Notes: generated by a model not told the origin, from the letters alone. Positions 1-9,737 are shown, counted from the stretch's first letter. The stretch: 54,852 nucleotides of DNA from Chloroflexota bacterium (GCA_028874195.1 JAPPLM010000025.1:1-54852), one strand, 5' to 3'. Made by a program: numbers and translations.

Positions 1-13
1 TATCGCAGTATAG

Positions 14-1378
14 CAAGGGTGTAATCACTGTCTAAGTCACGAACTTATCATTCCGGAATTAATCGCACTTGACTCTGAAAGTGGCGAATTGAATTGGCGC
101 TATCCGTTCGGCGGGGCAGAGTCACACCCGGTCATAGCTGACGGCATAGTGTATGTTGGCTCGTTTGATGGCCACACCTATGCTTTGGATGCTCAGTCAG
201 GAGAGTTGTGGTGGAAGTCTCCTTTGAGCACAGTCCAGAGCACCTCACCTGCAGTATCAGATGGTGTGGTGTATTCCGCCACACAAGCAGGTGACGTGGC
301 TGCGCTTAGTGCCCGCGAAGGCGAGCTAGTCTGGCTTTTTTCAACTGGCATAGGGGTAGAGCACCCACCAGGTGAGGAGGATAGAGTCTGGTTTTTCTCG
401 CGGAGTGGGTTTGTATACGCATTAAATGCCGTGACAGGGCAGCCTCACTGGCGATTCGCAGTGGAAGATGTGACGCGTTATTACGGAATATCTAATCCTG
501 TATTGAGGAGTGGCGTCATCTACTTCGCAGCAGCTTCGTTTGAATTGAATGATCGAGTCTATGGGCTCCATGCTGATACAGGAGAGGTCATTTGGCGGAA
601 AGAACTGGATGATGACTTGACGGCCCCGCCCGTGGTCGCCGATGGCAGAATCCATGTAGGCACATCGAAGTCCTTGAATGCTCTAGACTCTTTGACTGGC
701 GAAATCCTTTGGCTCTATCGCCCGGTTGGGGATGACCCGGTATATTCAACCTTTGCCGTAGACGGTAGTGACATATACATGGGGACTGCTCAGGGCCACG
801 TATATGCGCTGGATTCAGTGACGGGCGAACCCATTTGGCAAAGTTCAGTTGGTGAGATGCCCTTGGTGTCATTTGGTGAAGGTGTCCTGTACGCCAGCAC
901 CTATCCAGATCTCGTGTCCGCCCTCGATGCGGATAGTGGCGAAGTGCTCTGGCAGAAGCGGACAAAAGGACTGGTGCCCGCCCAAAAGACAGTAAACAGG
1001 CCATCTAGGGGTCTTTCTTCGCCACTTGCTAGCTATGTGTCTCCCACAGGCCGGCTTACTCGTCCAGTAGTGGGTAATGGCATAGTCTACGTAGGGTCCG
1101 ATGACGAATACGTCTACGCTCTAGATGCAGAAACTGGCGCGCTGCGGTGGTTTTTTGAAACGCCAGGTAAAGTGACGTTGGCACCAATTTTCTCTGGTGC
1201 AATACTATATGTTGCCGCGCAAGACCACTACATATATGCGCTAGATGCCGCCACAGGGGAAGCAATGTGGCATCATGATGGAAGGTCGCCGGCAACGGCA
1301 ATGACGGTGCTGGACAGCGTTGTCTATGTTAGTAATGCAAATGGATATGCATATGCGGTCACGGGACCGTCAAATTAG
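14..1378 (+). CDS. PQQ-like beta-propeller repeat protein, 5' end missing
   Basis: The protein is built of about nine or ten repeats with the pattern (I/V)YVG...YALDAxTGExxW, typical of PQQ-binding-like (quinoprotein/BamB-type) beta-propellers. The repeats run through its whole length, so it is probably a binding or scaffolding propeller, usually extracytoplasmic. The first usable start codon is TTG at 89, but the frame is open from the TAG at 11-13 and already reads half a repeat (IALDSESGELNW) before it. The true N-terminus, including any signal peptide, is therefore missing, either lost by a frameshift or lying left of the window. No catalytic residues or second domain are visible. The substrate is unknown. 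Confidence 0.8.
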   Translation, partial: QGCNHCLSHELIIPELIALDSESGELNWRYPFGGAESHPVIADGIVYVGSFDGHTYALDAQSGELWWKSPLSTVQSTSPAVSDGVVYSATQAGDVAALSAREGELVWLFSTGIGVEHPPGEEDRVWFFSRSGFVYALNAVTGQPHWRFAVEDVTRYYGISNPVLRSGVIYFAAASFELNDRVYGLHADTGEVIWRKELDDDLTAPPVVADGRIHVGTSKSLNALDSLTGEILWLYRPVGDDPVYSTFAVDGSDIYMGTAQGHVYALDSVTGEPIWQSSVGEMPLVSFGEGVLYASTYPDLVSALDADSGEVLWQKRTKGLVPAQKTVNRPSRGLSSPLASYVSPTGRLTRPVVGNGIVYVGSDDEYVYALDAETGALRWFFETPGKVTLAPIFSGAILYVAAQDHYIYALDAATGEAMWHHDGRSPATAMTVLDSVVYVSNANGYAYAVTGPSN

Positions 1379-1493
1379 ACATAGTGGCCTGATTAAACGA
1401 CATTGAGTGCAAGATTGAGGTCGCTTGCCATGCTTTTAGTCTGCGATAACCGCGGAGGCGACGCAGTATTCAATTTGGAAAGTTGCTAATTCA

Positions 1494-2264
1494 GTGATTC
1501 GGTTTGGATACCGCACGCCGGGGTTGCGGGAGTTGTCGTTTCGGCAGAAGGCGCAGCTTGCGGCGGACTTGGGGTTGCCGGTGATCGAGGTGGGGCGTCC
1601 GGAGTTTGCCACGTTGGACGATTGCCGCGAGTTGCGGGATGCGTGTGGGGAACTGGGCGTGGAGGTCACGTCTGTAGGCGGCTCCATGAACCTCTGCGAT
1701 CCGGCGCTCGAGAAAGAGACCACTGAGCAGATGGAGTTTGCGCTCGACGCGTGCGAGGTGTTGGACGCGGGCATATTCTTCACCCGCGTCATGGACCCCG
1801 CGCCAGGCGTGCCGCAAGCCGAGACGTGGGAAACGTGCACCAGGATTACCCGCATGGCCTGCGAGCGCTCGGCCGAGCGCGGCATTCGCTTTGCGCTGGA
1901 GGCCGATCCGCCGTGTTTCGTGCATACCCTGGAGCGAGTCGAGCGCCTGATGGAGCTCGTCGACCACCCCAACTTCTGGCTCAACTACGACCCCACTAAC
2001 TACTACGTCGTCGGCAGCGATCCGTTGCTGGTCATCAGCCGCCACGCCGACCGCATCATCAACGGCCACGTCAAAGACGCCGTCTATCACTCCGATGAAA
2101 AGGCCGAGCGTCCCGTGGGCACGGGCGAAGTGCCGTACGCGGAGATCTTTCGTGCCCTCCTCGACCACAACCTCGACATCGCTATGCACATCGAGCATTG
2201 CCGCACGGTGGAGTGCGTTACAGAAGCGGCGGCGCACGTGAAGCAGGTGATGGCGTCCCTGTAA
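1494..2264 (+). CDS. Sugar phosphate isomerase/epimerase-like TIM barrel protein
   Basis: A 256-residue protein of the xylose-isomerase-like TIM barrel superfamily (AP endonuclease 2 family). Visible marks are an early strand followed by VIEVGRPEF, the metal-ligand type segment ALEADP near residue 140, NYDPTNYYV near 165, GHVKDA near 185, and a C-terminal IEHC strand. Members usually isomerise or epimerise keto-sugars or act in inositol catabolism, but the substrate cannot be read here. The GTG start is preceded by GGAAAG at 1477-1482, a plausible ribosome site. The gene stands alone between the propeller gene and an MFS gene. Confidence 0.82.
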   Translation: MIRFGYRTPGLRELSFRQKAQLAADLGLPVIEVGRPEFATLDDCRELRDACGELGVEVTSVGGSMNLCDPALEKETTEQMEFALDACEVLDAGIFFTRVMDPAPGVPQAETWETCTRITRMACERSAERGIRFALEADPPCFVHTLERVERLMELVDHPNFWLNYDPTNYYVVGSDPLLVISRHADRIINGHVKDAVYHSDEKAERPVGTGEVPYAEIFRALLDHNLDIAMHIEHCRTVECVTEAAAHVKQVMASL

Positions 2265-2582
2265 GTCTTGGCGTCTACATCGGGTTCTTGAGTTTGGCAT
2301 TCGCTTCATCGTGATCGACGGCTGCTTCTGGTGTTTCTCCCTTCAAGCTGAGCACGTTTCCTCAAGGCGCCCTACTCCTTTTGCGGCCAGTTGCACGCAG
2401 GTTACAGACCTGCGCTACCGGTCGCTAAGTCCCGGAGCGGTGTGCTCAGACATCGTGAGTTACACCTGATCTTGAAGTGCGCCGAATTCTCCGGCTGCGT
2501 GGTACCATGTTCCCCGCACACGGCAGGTTTCAACGCGCCGTTTCACGCGGCGCGATTTCATTTTGTAGCAAGCGGTAACCAC
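2265..2582. other. Intergenic region with one dispersed palindrome
   Basis: No coding sequence is supported here. The frame of the following transporter stays open back to 2391, but the residues before 2583 are not hydrophobic and overlap a dispersed repeat at 2396-2419, so they are unlikely to be translated. Confidence 0.6.
2396..2419. repeat. Dispersed palindrome, family E
   Basis: The inverted repeat CGCAGGT-tacag-ACCTGCG is followed by CTACC. A near-identical copy lies at 21744-21767 (one base different in the loop). Both are intergenic. Confidence 0.8.
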
Positions 2583-3881
2583 GTGCAGGCAAGCCACGAT
2601 ACAGTTGCGGTGACCGGCTATTTCCAAGCGCTGCGTCTCTTCAACCGCAACGTACGGATCTTCATCCTCAGCGCATTGCTCCTGGGTTTCGCCTTCTTCG
2701 GCATCTACGCCGTGCTCCTCAATCTCTATCTCTTGCGTCTGGGCTACGGCCCCACGGTCGTTGGTCTGGTAAACGGCATGGGCTTTGTGGCCTACGCCGT
2801 TTTCAGTTTGCCGGCGGGCGCTTTGGGGGCGCGTTTCGGCACGCGGCGCATGTTGCAGGTGGGGTTTGTGCTCGCGGCGCTGGGAATGGGTCTGCTGCCC
2901 GCCGCGCAATTCCTGGAGGGCGGCGCGCAGGTGGCGTGGATTGCCGTCACGTACACCATCACGTCCATGGGGCTCGATGCCTATTTCGTGAACAGTAATC
3001 CGTTCATGCTGCAGTCCACGACACCCCGCGAGCGCATGTACCTTTATTCCCTGCGCGTCGGCATGAGCCCCATCGCGGCTTTTGTCGGCGCCTTGGTGGG
3101 CGGACTGCTGCCGGGCACGCTCGCCGGTCTCTTGCCCGTCACTGATACCGCCTCATTCGCACTGTCACTGCTGGTGGCGGCGGTTGCGTTGCTCATTGGA
3201 GTCGTGGCGCTCTGCAATACCACAGAGACAGCGACCCGGGTAGATGACGAAGAGGCGCCGGTGCGAGCGAGCAGGAGTTCATCCGGATTGCCGGTGCTCA
3301 TAATCGCGATGATGGGCTTGGTGATCATGCTGCGCATTGCTTCCGAAGGCGCGCAGCGCACGTTCTTCAATGTCTACTTGGACGAGATTTTAGCGATGCC
3401 GACGGCGCAGATTGGATTGCTGGCCGCTTGTGGTCAGCTTATTGGTGGATTTGCAGCACTCATGACCCCGTATATTTCGCGGCGCTGGGATCTGGAGCCG
3501 GTAATTGTGTGGGCGAGCTTGGGCATGGCCGTGAGTACGGTTGCATTCGCCTTGATACCGCATTGGGCCGGGGCGGCAATCGGCTACGCGGGGCTGGTGA
3601 GCTTTACGTATATTCAGCGACCGTGCAGCCTGCGCCACACCATGGAAGTGGTGCCCGCGCGCTGGCGGGAAACCGCCGCGGGCGTCGCCAATATGGTGGC
3701 GGGCATCGGCTGGGGCACCATGGGTTTCGCGGGCGGTTTCTTCGTCAGTATCTACGGCTACCAGAGCTTCTTCTTGATAAGTGCGGGCCTCACGGGTATC
3801 AGCGCTGTAGTCTTCTTCTGGTATTTTGGATTGCCGCGCCGCAAGACTCCAGGCGAACAGCGCGCCGGTGCTTTACACTAA
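2583..3881 (+). CDS. MFS transporter
   Basis: A twelve-helix major facilitator family protein of about 432 residues. The first helix begins near residue 25 (ILSALLLGFAFFGIYAVLL). The loop-2/3 region carries LPAGALGARFGTRRML, the conserved G-x-x-x-D/G-R-x-G-x-R-R type motif. A charged central loop (near residue 220) separates two six-helix halves. GTG at 2583 is preferred because the longer open frame adds 64 non-hydrophobic residues that cover a dispersed repeat. The cargo cannot be predicted. The stop codon overlaps the convergent aldo/keto reductase gene by nine bases. Confidence 0.85.
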   Translation: MQASHDTVAVTGYFQALRLFNRNVRIFILSALLLGFAFFGIYAVLLNLYLLRLGYGPTVVGLVNGMGFVAYAVFSLPAGALGARFGTRRMLQVGFVLAALGMGLLPAAQFLEGGAQVAWIAVTYTITSMGLDAYFVNSNPFMLQSTTPRERMYLYSLRVGMSPIAAFVGALVGGLLPGTLAGLLPVTDTASFALSLLVAAVALLIGVVALCNTTETATRVDDEEAPVRASRSSSGLPVLIIAMMGLVIMLRIASEGAQRTFFNVYLDEILAMPTAQIGLLAACGQLIGGFAALMTPYISRRWDLEPVIVWASLGMAVSTVAFALIPHWAGAAIGYAGLVSFTYIQRPCSLRHTMEVVPARWRETAAGVANMVAGIGWGTMGFAGGFFVSIYGYQSFFLISAGLTGISAVVFFWYFGLPRRKTPGEQRAGALH

Positions 3882-4760
3882 CTGCGGCCAGTCCCGGCCG
3901 ACTGCTTGGAATTGCTCTCGCAAGGAGTTGAGAACCGCTGTTGGCAACGGTCCGGCGGCAACATCCCGGATGTTGGCGGCTAGCTGGTCTATGCTGTCGA
4001 TGCCGACGATGGCCGTATCGATGTAATCGAACGAGTGGCAGAAGCGCAGCGCCAGTGTCGCCCCGTCCTCCGGCGCACCCTCCGGCAGCGTAAAGTACTG
4101 GGCGCGCTCCCAGTACGCGTCGGCATAATCATACGGAGAGGCGGGGCGGTTGAACGCCGCGTTGGCGATGGGACGTTTGGCGATGATGCCCATGCCGACG
4201 GCTTCCGCGGCGGGAAGAACTTCATCCAAACCCTTTTGGTCGACCACGTTGAACGACGTCAACAGGGTGGCAAACTCGCCCATGCCGATGGCTTCCAGCG
4301 CCACCTCGTTGTCGCCGCTGAAGCCGATGTAGCGGGTCTTGCCGGCTCGCTGGGCGTCTTGGAGGGCCCGCAGCACGTCGCCCTGGCGCAACACGTCGGC
4401 TTTGCAGGTGTGAATGTGGACGAGGTCAAGGTAGTCCGTGTGCATGCGCCGTAAAGACTGATCGATGGACTGGGACACCGCCTCCGCCGTCCACTCCGGC
4501 GCCGTGACGTCGCCCGCCACGTGGCCGCACTTGGTAGTGAGCCAGTACTCGTCGCGGCGGTGACTGAGGTACTTGCCCAAAGTCTCTTCGCTTTCGCCGT
4601 AGCACTCGGCCGTGTCGATGTAATTGACGCCGCTGTCCAGCAGGGCATTGAGCAGTGCTTCCGCTTTTGCCGGCGAGCCGGTATCCGTGGCGATGCGTGC
4701 GGCGCCAAAGCCCAACCAACTGACGTCCATGTCGGTTTGGCCCAGTCTGCGCGTCTCCAT
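3873..4760 (-). CDS. Aldo/keto reductase
   Basis: An NADPH-dependent oxidoreductase of the aldo/keto reductase superfamily, 295 residues. The catalytic tetrad is visible: Asp49 and Tyr54 in IDTAECYGE, Lys77 in LTTKCGH and His117 in DLVHIHT. The C-terminal cofactor-binding half has IGFSGDN and IIAKRPIANAAF. ATG at 4760 is chosen because AGGAG lies nine bases upstream. The longer frame to 4997 reads through a dispersed repeat whose translation is CHFERSEKSR. The gene converges on, and overlaps by nine bases, the MFS gene. The substrate is unknown. Confidence 0.9.
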   Translation of the reverse strand: METRRLGQTDMDVSWLGFGAARIATDTGSPAKAEALLNALLDSGVNYIDTAECYGESEETLGKYLSHRRDEYWLTTKCGHVAGDVTAPEWTAEAVSQSIDQSLRRMHTDYLDLVHIHTCKADVLRQGDVLRALQDAQRAGKTRYIGFSGDNEVALEAIGMGEFATLLTSFNVVDQKGLDEVLPAAEAVGMGIIAKRPIANAAFNRPASPYDYADAYWERAQYFTLPEGAPEDGATLALRFCHSFDYIDTAIVGIDSIDQLAANIRDVAAGPLPTAVLNSLREQFQAVGRDWPQLV

Positions 4761-5078
4761 GCTGATGCTCCTGTAGTTGGGTCTGCAGTGCCTCGTTCGG
4801 TCTCCGGTTCGAGACGTTGCAATAGGACGATTATACAGTTTCGACAAATCACAATTATCGAAAGGAGTCGCAGGTGTATAGGAAAGCCTGCTTGGCGGTT
4901 TCGGCTGCGGTAAAGCAACGTGCGGCGTCGACGATGCCAGCACCCTAGATTTCTCGCTGCGCTCGAAATGACATGAGGGGAGTGGCGCGCGAATCATCCA
5001 ATTCGGTCGGGTGCGCAGCTGCCTATCTGAGTTTCATAGATTTAAGTGCGCCTTCTTGAGGTGTCATCTGAATGTGTC
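4761..5078. other. Intergenic region with a dispersed repeat
   Basis: No gene is supported. The region holds the dispersed element at 4946-4973 and the upstream sequence of the aldo/keto reductase. Confidence 0.6.
4946..4973. repeat. Dispersed palindrome, family A (CHFERSEKSR type)
   Basis: The imperfect inverted repeat TTTCTCG-ctgcg-CTCGAAA is followed by TGACAT. Read on the minus strand it encodes CHFERSEKSR, a string familiar as repeat translation in bacterial gene predictions. A variant lies at 52852-52880. Confidence 0.75.
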
Positions 5079-6352
5079 CTATTGAAAGTCCGCCGCAAGT
5101 CGCGGGTCTTTGAAGAAGAATGTCATGCCTAAAGCCAGCAGCGTGAGCACGAGTGTTACCGCAAAGAAGGGCAGGTATCCAGCAAGATCTATTAGCGCTC
5201 CCGCGCCCACGGCGGAGAGGCCGAGGGTTGGCTGTGCAACGAGGTAGGCAACCATCGTGTATGTGCCTTTGTCGCCGGCGGGGGCGAGGTCCATGACCAA
5301 GTTGATGCGCGCAACCATCATGGCAAAGAGGGCGGCGTTGCCGAGTATCCAGGCCGCGTAGAAGACCGGCTGCCATGCCAGGCAGGCAGCAGGAGAATTA
5401 AGGAAACCAAGTAGACAATGAACGAAATGCGGAGCAATGCGCGATGACCCTTTCTGTCACCCACTGGGCCGCCAAGCAGGGCGCCGAATGCGCTGGCAAT
5501 AGAGCCTACGGCAGCCAGCAACCCCGCCGCAGCCAGCGGCACGGCCACCGCATCAAACGCATAGACGGAGTAGAAGTTTAGTACCGATTGAAGGAGTCCG
5601 GTCAAAGCAACCACGACCAAGAGCTTGGTGAAGTCGCGGTTACGCGCCACCTGCTCCGCCAAAGCGTATGTAAAGGCGCGCAATGACTTGAACGTCGTGC
5701 GCGGCGTCGCGGCCGGTTCTGCGATGCCCAGAATTACGAGATTGCCCAGCATGATGACGATGCCGCCCAGGATAAATACCAGCGTAAAGTTCGTCGGCCA
5801 GGCCCAGGCCGCCAGCAGCCACGTTGCGACGAGCCCGCCGAAAACGCCGGCTATGCGGTGGACGAAGAATTGCCAGCCGCTCACGGTGCCGTAGCGCCGG
5901 CCGAAGAGAATGCTGAAGAGCTCGAAGGCCGGAGCAATCAAGGCACCGAATGTTAGCCATACGAGGGCAAGCAGCGTGAAGAGAAGAAGGATGGCTACTG
6001 CCGGCTGCTGCCAGAGAAGCCATACCACCACCCCCATAAGGGCGTATAAGAGACCGATAACAGCGTGTAGGCCGGCAATGAACTGGCGCCGTGAACGGAG
6101 CCTCTGGTTCAGCATGGCGGCAGGTATCAGGGCCGGTAGTGATGCGACGTGGGCGAGGTATACCAAGCCGACGAGGGTGCGGGAATCGGTCAACTGCAGC
6201 AGCAACGCATTGACGACCGGCGGCGCAACAAAGGCGAGCCCGCACCCCCACATCCCTTCCCAACCCAAGAGGACCAGGAGGTTACGGCGAAACAACCGCT
6301 CAGCAGACGGAGCGGAGAATAACGACCCCAACGAGGAACCGACGCTTTTCAC
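5079..6352 (-). pseudogene. MFS transporter, broken by a frameshift
   Basis: The N-terminal 325 or so residues read in one frame from GTG at 6352: hydrophobic helices, RRQFIAGLHA after helix 2, and GPVGDRKGHRAL in the mid-protein loop. That frame runs into nonsense after LLLPAW and stops at 5318. The remaining two or three helices (about AWQPVFYAAWILGN through FFFKDPRLAADFQ) read in another frame down to 5079. The shift lies close to 5373-5378 and needs one missing or two extra bases. Joined, the halves give a normal MFS length of about 420 residues. It is either a recent pseudogene or a sequencing error. Nothing in the sequence suggests programmed frameshifting. Confidence 0.8.
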
Positions 6353-6409
6353 GGCACGCTAACCACCGCGTAGCGCGTTTCGGCTATTGGACGGGACTCT
6401 GCCCGGAAC

Positions 6410-7285
6410 TCACTTGTCATCTTGGGGAATGGCGTGGGGGTAATGTCCGCCTTGGTCGTCAAACGGCCGGTGCTTTTCGGAGAGTTCGTAGCTAAGGACT
6501 TTCTCCATCGTGTCGCCCCACACGCCCTTCTGAATGTCAGGCGGCACGCCGAGCACGTCCATGCAGTTGCGGTAGTCGTTCATCACGTCTTCCATCAGGA
6601 AATACGGCACGTCGGTGCCGAAGACGATCTTTTCCCAGGCGTCGCGTCCCCAGGGATCACGGTACTGGCTGTCGCGCCGCCACCAGAGAATCTTGCCCAC
6701 GTCCTCCGGCGCGAGCATCTTCAGCGTCGAGCCGGTGATATCCATGTAGAGGTTGGGATTCCAGCGTAGCACCATGCCGCCCTCATACCACCAGGGATTG
6801 CCGAGGTGCGCGCCGATCATGACAAGCTCGGGCACCTGGCGCGCAATGTAGTCGAGATGCACCGGCATCATGCGGCCGGAGTGCACGTCATTCGCAATGT
6901 CATCGGCGTGGCGCGCCACAATGCCTTGGTGAAAGAGTATGGGCATTTCCAAGTCGGCGGCCTTTTGATACGTGGGAAGGTAGGAACGGTCGTCGTAGGC
7001 CTTGCGGGTCTTGATGAACTTCAGGCCCCTGAAGCCGCTATCGTAGAGCTCCTGTACCGTATCCACGGCGTTGGGGTCCAGGGCCGGGTCCACCCAGCCA
7101 AAGCCAATCAGCTTGTCGCCGTGTTTCTTGATGACCTTCTCAATCTGCTCATTGCTGCTGCCCGGTCCGCTGGTGCCCGTAGCTAGCAGAACCGTCTTGT
7201 CTACGCCAAGCTTGGCCATGGTGTCGATGAGCTTGTCGGCATAGTCTTTTTCCTGACCGAGATGATGATGAGCGTCTATGACCAC
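6410..7285 (-). CDS. Amidohydrolase family (metal-dependent TIM-barrel) protein
   Basis: A 291-residue hydrolase or decarboxylase of the amidohydrolase-2 type. Metal-ligand candidates are the H-x-H pair in VIDAHHHLG at the N-terminus, the His in LFHQG, the His in IGAHLGNPWW, and the Asp in VFGTDVPYF near the C-terminus. The GTG start at 7285 is preferred because GGGAGG lies eight bases upstream and VIDAHHH is where the family normally begins. An in-frame ATG at 7330 would add 15 residues. The family acts on cyclic amides, lactones or aromatic carboxylates, and the substrate here is unknown. Confidence 0.85.
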   Translation of the reverse strand: MVIDAHHHLGQEKDYADKLIDTMAKLGVDKTVLLATGTSGPGSSNEQIEKVIKKHGDKLIGFGWVDPALDPNAVDTVQELYDSGFRGLKFIKTRKAYDDRSYLPTYQKAADLEMPILFHQGIVARHADDIANDVHSGRMMPVHLDYIARQVPELVMIGAHLGNPWWYEGGMVLRWNPNLYMDITGSTLKMLAPEDVGKILWWRRDSQYRDPWGRDAWEKIVFGTDVPYFLMEDVMNDYRNCMDVLGVPPDIQKGVWGDTMEKVLSYELSEKHRPFDDQGGHYPHAIPQDDK

Positions 7286-7676
7286 GGGTTGTTCCTCCCA
7301 AGAGTCGAATGCTGATGTGTATCGTCCCATGGCGATTATATATCCATCAAGCGAGGTTTGTAATTCTCCGCCGGGCCCGTCTGTGTCGAATACCGAGCGG
7401 ATGGCGCAGGGCCTCGTGCTCCGACAAGCCTGGAGTTGGATTGGTATACGCAATATTGACGCCGCATGCCGATTCTGTGCACTTCGGCTCCGGCACGGCG
7501 CATGCACGTGTTTCGCTCAATGGGTGCGAGAGCTTGTGAAACGCAATCCTTTGATGATGGCATGTTCAATGCGAACAATTGGAAAATTGAATGTCAATTG
7601 AACGAGATTTGTAAATGTTAACCTTGGATGGTATGATTCCTGTAGTGAATTGGTAAAGGAATGCAAGAGGCATCAT
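7286..7676. other. Divergent intergenic region
   Basis: Upstream sequence for the amidohydrolase (minus) and the ABC exporter (plus). It holds the exporter promoter listed separately. No gene is supported. Confidence 0.6.
7609..7637 (+). promoter_or_regulatory. Predicted sigma-70 promoter of the ABC-2 exporter
   Basis: TTGTAA and TATGAT are separated by 17 bases. The predicted transcription start is near 7644, leaving a leader of about 33 bases before the TTG at 7677. This argues against the in-frame TTG at 7650 as the start codon. Confidence 0.6.
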
Positions 7677-8591
7677 TTGGCTGCGATTGTCGTAGAGAAT
7701 CTGCAAAAGTCCTATGGCGACCTCCGGGCGGTGGATGGGTTGAGTTTTACCGTGGAGGAGGGTGAGGTCTTTGGCTTGTTGGGCCCAAACGGCGCCGGCA
7801 AGACCACGACGGTAGAAATCCTCATTGGGCTGCGCGAGCGTGACAGCGGCCGCGTGGAGGTGACGGGGTTTGACCCGGCGCAAGAGGGTGATGCAGTGAA
7901 GGCGCAGATCGGGGTCCAGTTACAGCAGACGGAGCTCTTCCCGCTGCTGAGCGTAGAAGAGATTCTCCATCTGTTTGCCAGCTTCTATCACGACAGCAAA
8001 CCGGTCGCAGAACTCTTGGAACTGGTGGGTCTTCAGGAGCGGCGCAAGGCAAAGTACCGGCATCTCTCCGGCGGGCAGAAGCAGCGGCTTTCCCTGGCAC
8101 TCACGCTCATCAACGATCCGGAATTGGTTTTCTTGGATGAGCCCACGACCGGCCTAGACCCGCAGGCCCGGCGCGCGCTCTGGAACATCGTTGAGCAAAT
8201 GCGCGCGCAGGGCAAGACCGTGTTGCTCACCACCCACTACATGGAAGAAGCGGAGGTCCTATGCCGCCGTGTGGCCGTAATCGATCATGGAAAGATACTT
8301 GCGCTCGGCGCTCCCCGCGACTTGGTGGACCAGTATGTGCCGGAACGGGCAATAGAACTGCCCCTTGCAGACCACTCGGCAGAGCGCCGTCTTGAGTCAT
8401 TACCGGCGGTGACCCATGTTGACATAACCGAAGGCTTTGCCGCGATCCACACCACGGACTTACGGGAGTCCCTGACGGCAATCCTGGAGAAGTCCGAGGA
8501 TTTTGCTCTGAGCCTGGATGATCTCCGCATACAACGAGGAACCCTTGAGGATGTCTTTCTGCAACTCACGGGAAGGACAATTCGCGAATGA
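7677..8591 (+). CDS. ABC-2 type exporter, ATP-binding protein
   Basis: A DrrA/CcmA-like ATPase of 304 residues. It has Walker A GPNGAGKTT near residue 36, signature LSGGQKQR near 130, Walker B LVFLDEP near 150 with TTGLD, and the switch His in TTHYMEEAE near 187. The C-terminal 80 residues form the extra domain usual in this subfamily. The TTG start at 7677 has AAGAGG six bases upstream. The stop codon overlaps the ATG of the permease gene by four bases (ATGA), so the two are almost certainly co-translated and form one exporter for drugs, lipids or peptides. Confidence 0.93.
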   Translation: MAAIVVENLQKSYGDLRAVDGLSFTVEEGEVFGLLGPNGAGKTTTVEILIGLRERDSGRVEVTGFDPAQEGDAVKAQIGVQLQQTELFPLLSVEEILHLFASFYHDSKPVAELLELVGLQERRKAKYRHLSGGQKQRLSLALTLINDPELVFLDEPTTGLDPQARRALWNIVEQMRAQGKTVLLTTHYMEEAEVLCRRVAVIDHGKILALGAPRDLVDQYVPERAIELPLADHSAERRLESLPAVTHVDITEGFAAIHTTDLRESLTAILEKSEDFALSLDDLRIQRGTLEDVFLQLTGRTIRE

Positions 8592-9670
8592 ATGCGCTCT
8601 GGACGCTCACCTACTATAGCGGCGTGCAGTTTGCGCGCGACAAGGTGGCGCTTTTTTGGACTTTGGCGTTCCCTGTGGTCCTGATGGTGATTATCGGCTT
8701 CGCATTCGGGGAGTCCAATAGCGCCTCGATGCCGGTGGGTTTGGTGGTCCTGGACGAGGGTCCGGCCGGACAGACAATTACGCAGGTGCTCGAGGGAATC
8801 GAGCTCTTTGATTTGACGATTGGATCAGGGGAAGATGAACTCGCTGCGCTTGGGAAAGGGGACCGGCGCGCGGTTGTGATACTTCCCGATAACCTCTCGG
8901 CCGCCTGGCAACGGCGTGAGGTCGCCACTATCGGCGTTCATCTCGACACAAGCCAACAACAGTCTGCAGGTACGGCGCTGAGCATTGTGCAGCAGGTTGT
9001 TGAGGGCGTACAGCGTGAGTTTACCCAGCAGCCCAGCCTGGTGGCAATCGAAACGCACTCGGTGCAGGCGGAGCACTTTCGGCCCATTGACTATATTGCG
9101 CCCGGAATTCTGGCCCTCTCTGTGGCCCAGCTTGGATTGTTTGGCGCGACCACGCTCGTGGAGCAGCGGCAACAGCGACTGCTGCGGCGGCTGCAGGCCA
9201 CCCCGATATCGCGTTGGATGGTCTTGCTGAGCAACATTGTCGTCCGGCTCGCCATCGCATTAGTGCAAACGGGTATTCTCCTGGGTGTGGCGTTGGCGCT
9301 CTTCCGCATTCAGGTGGTGGGGTCGTGGCCCGCCATCATCGGCATCGTCGTCTTTGGCACCCTGGCTTTCATCGCGCTCGGCTTTCTCTTGGGTGGCCTG
9401 GCGCCCAACGCGGAAGCGCTCATCGCCATCGTCCAGATGATCAACTTCCCCATGATGTTCCTGTCGGGCGCGCTCTTTCCGCTGGACTTCATGCCCGAGT
9501 TCTTGCGGCCGGTGGCCGTGGTGCTCCCGCTTACGTACCTCGCTGACATTCTGCGCCAGATCATGGTGGACGCGACCCCGTATGCGACAGTGCTACAGGG
9601 CATGGGAGTCTTGCTGCTCTTCATGGTTGCTTCGGCGCTCCTCGCCTGGCGCTCCTTCCGCTGGGAGTAG
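8588..9670 (+). CDS. ABC-2 type exporter, permease
   Basis: A 360-residue membrane subunit of the ABC-2 family. It has one N-terminal helix (VALFWTLAFPVVLMVIIGFAF), a large extracytoplasmic domain of about 140 residues, then five or six C-terminal helices starting near residue 175. The ABC-2 signature region E-x-R-x-x-x-x-L-R-x-x-x-P is seen as VEQRQQRLLRRLQATPIS. It overlaps the ATPase gene by four bases and forms the transport pathway for it. The exported compound is unknown. Confidence 0.92.
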   Translation: MNALWTLTYYSGVQFARDKVALFWTLAFPVVLMVIIGFAFGESNSASMPVGLVVLDEGPAGQTITQVLEGIELFDLTIGSGEDELAALGKGDRRAVVILPDNLSAAWQRREVATIGVHLDTSQQQSAGTALSIVQQVVEGVQREFTQQPSLVAIETHSVQAEHFRPIDYIAPGILALSVAQLGLFGATTLVEQRQQRLLRRLQATPISRWMVLLSNIVVRLAIALVQTGILLGVALALFRIQVVGSWPAIIGIVVFGTLAFIALGFLLGGLAPNAEALIAIVQMINFPMMFLSGALFPLDFMPEFLRPVAVVLPLTYLADILRQIMVDATPYATVLQGMGVLLLFMVASALLAWRSFRWE

Positions 9671-9737
9671 ATGGGCCGCAGTGCTCGCTTGCCGCGGCAC
9701 TCGCCTGATTGCTATACTGCGCGGTTCAGAACTAAGA

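Noticed and set aside
4761-4997. N-terminal extension of the aldo/keto reductase frame
   Set aside because: It translates a dispersed repeat (CHFERSEKSR) and lacks a ribosome site; ATG at 4760 has AGGAG.
5023-5376. 117-residue open frame on the minus strand
   Set aside because: It lies over the broken MFS gene in the wrong frame and has no protein-like hydrophobic pattern.
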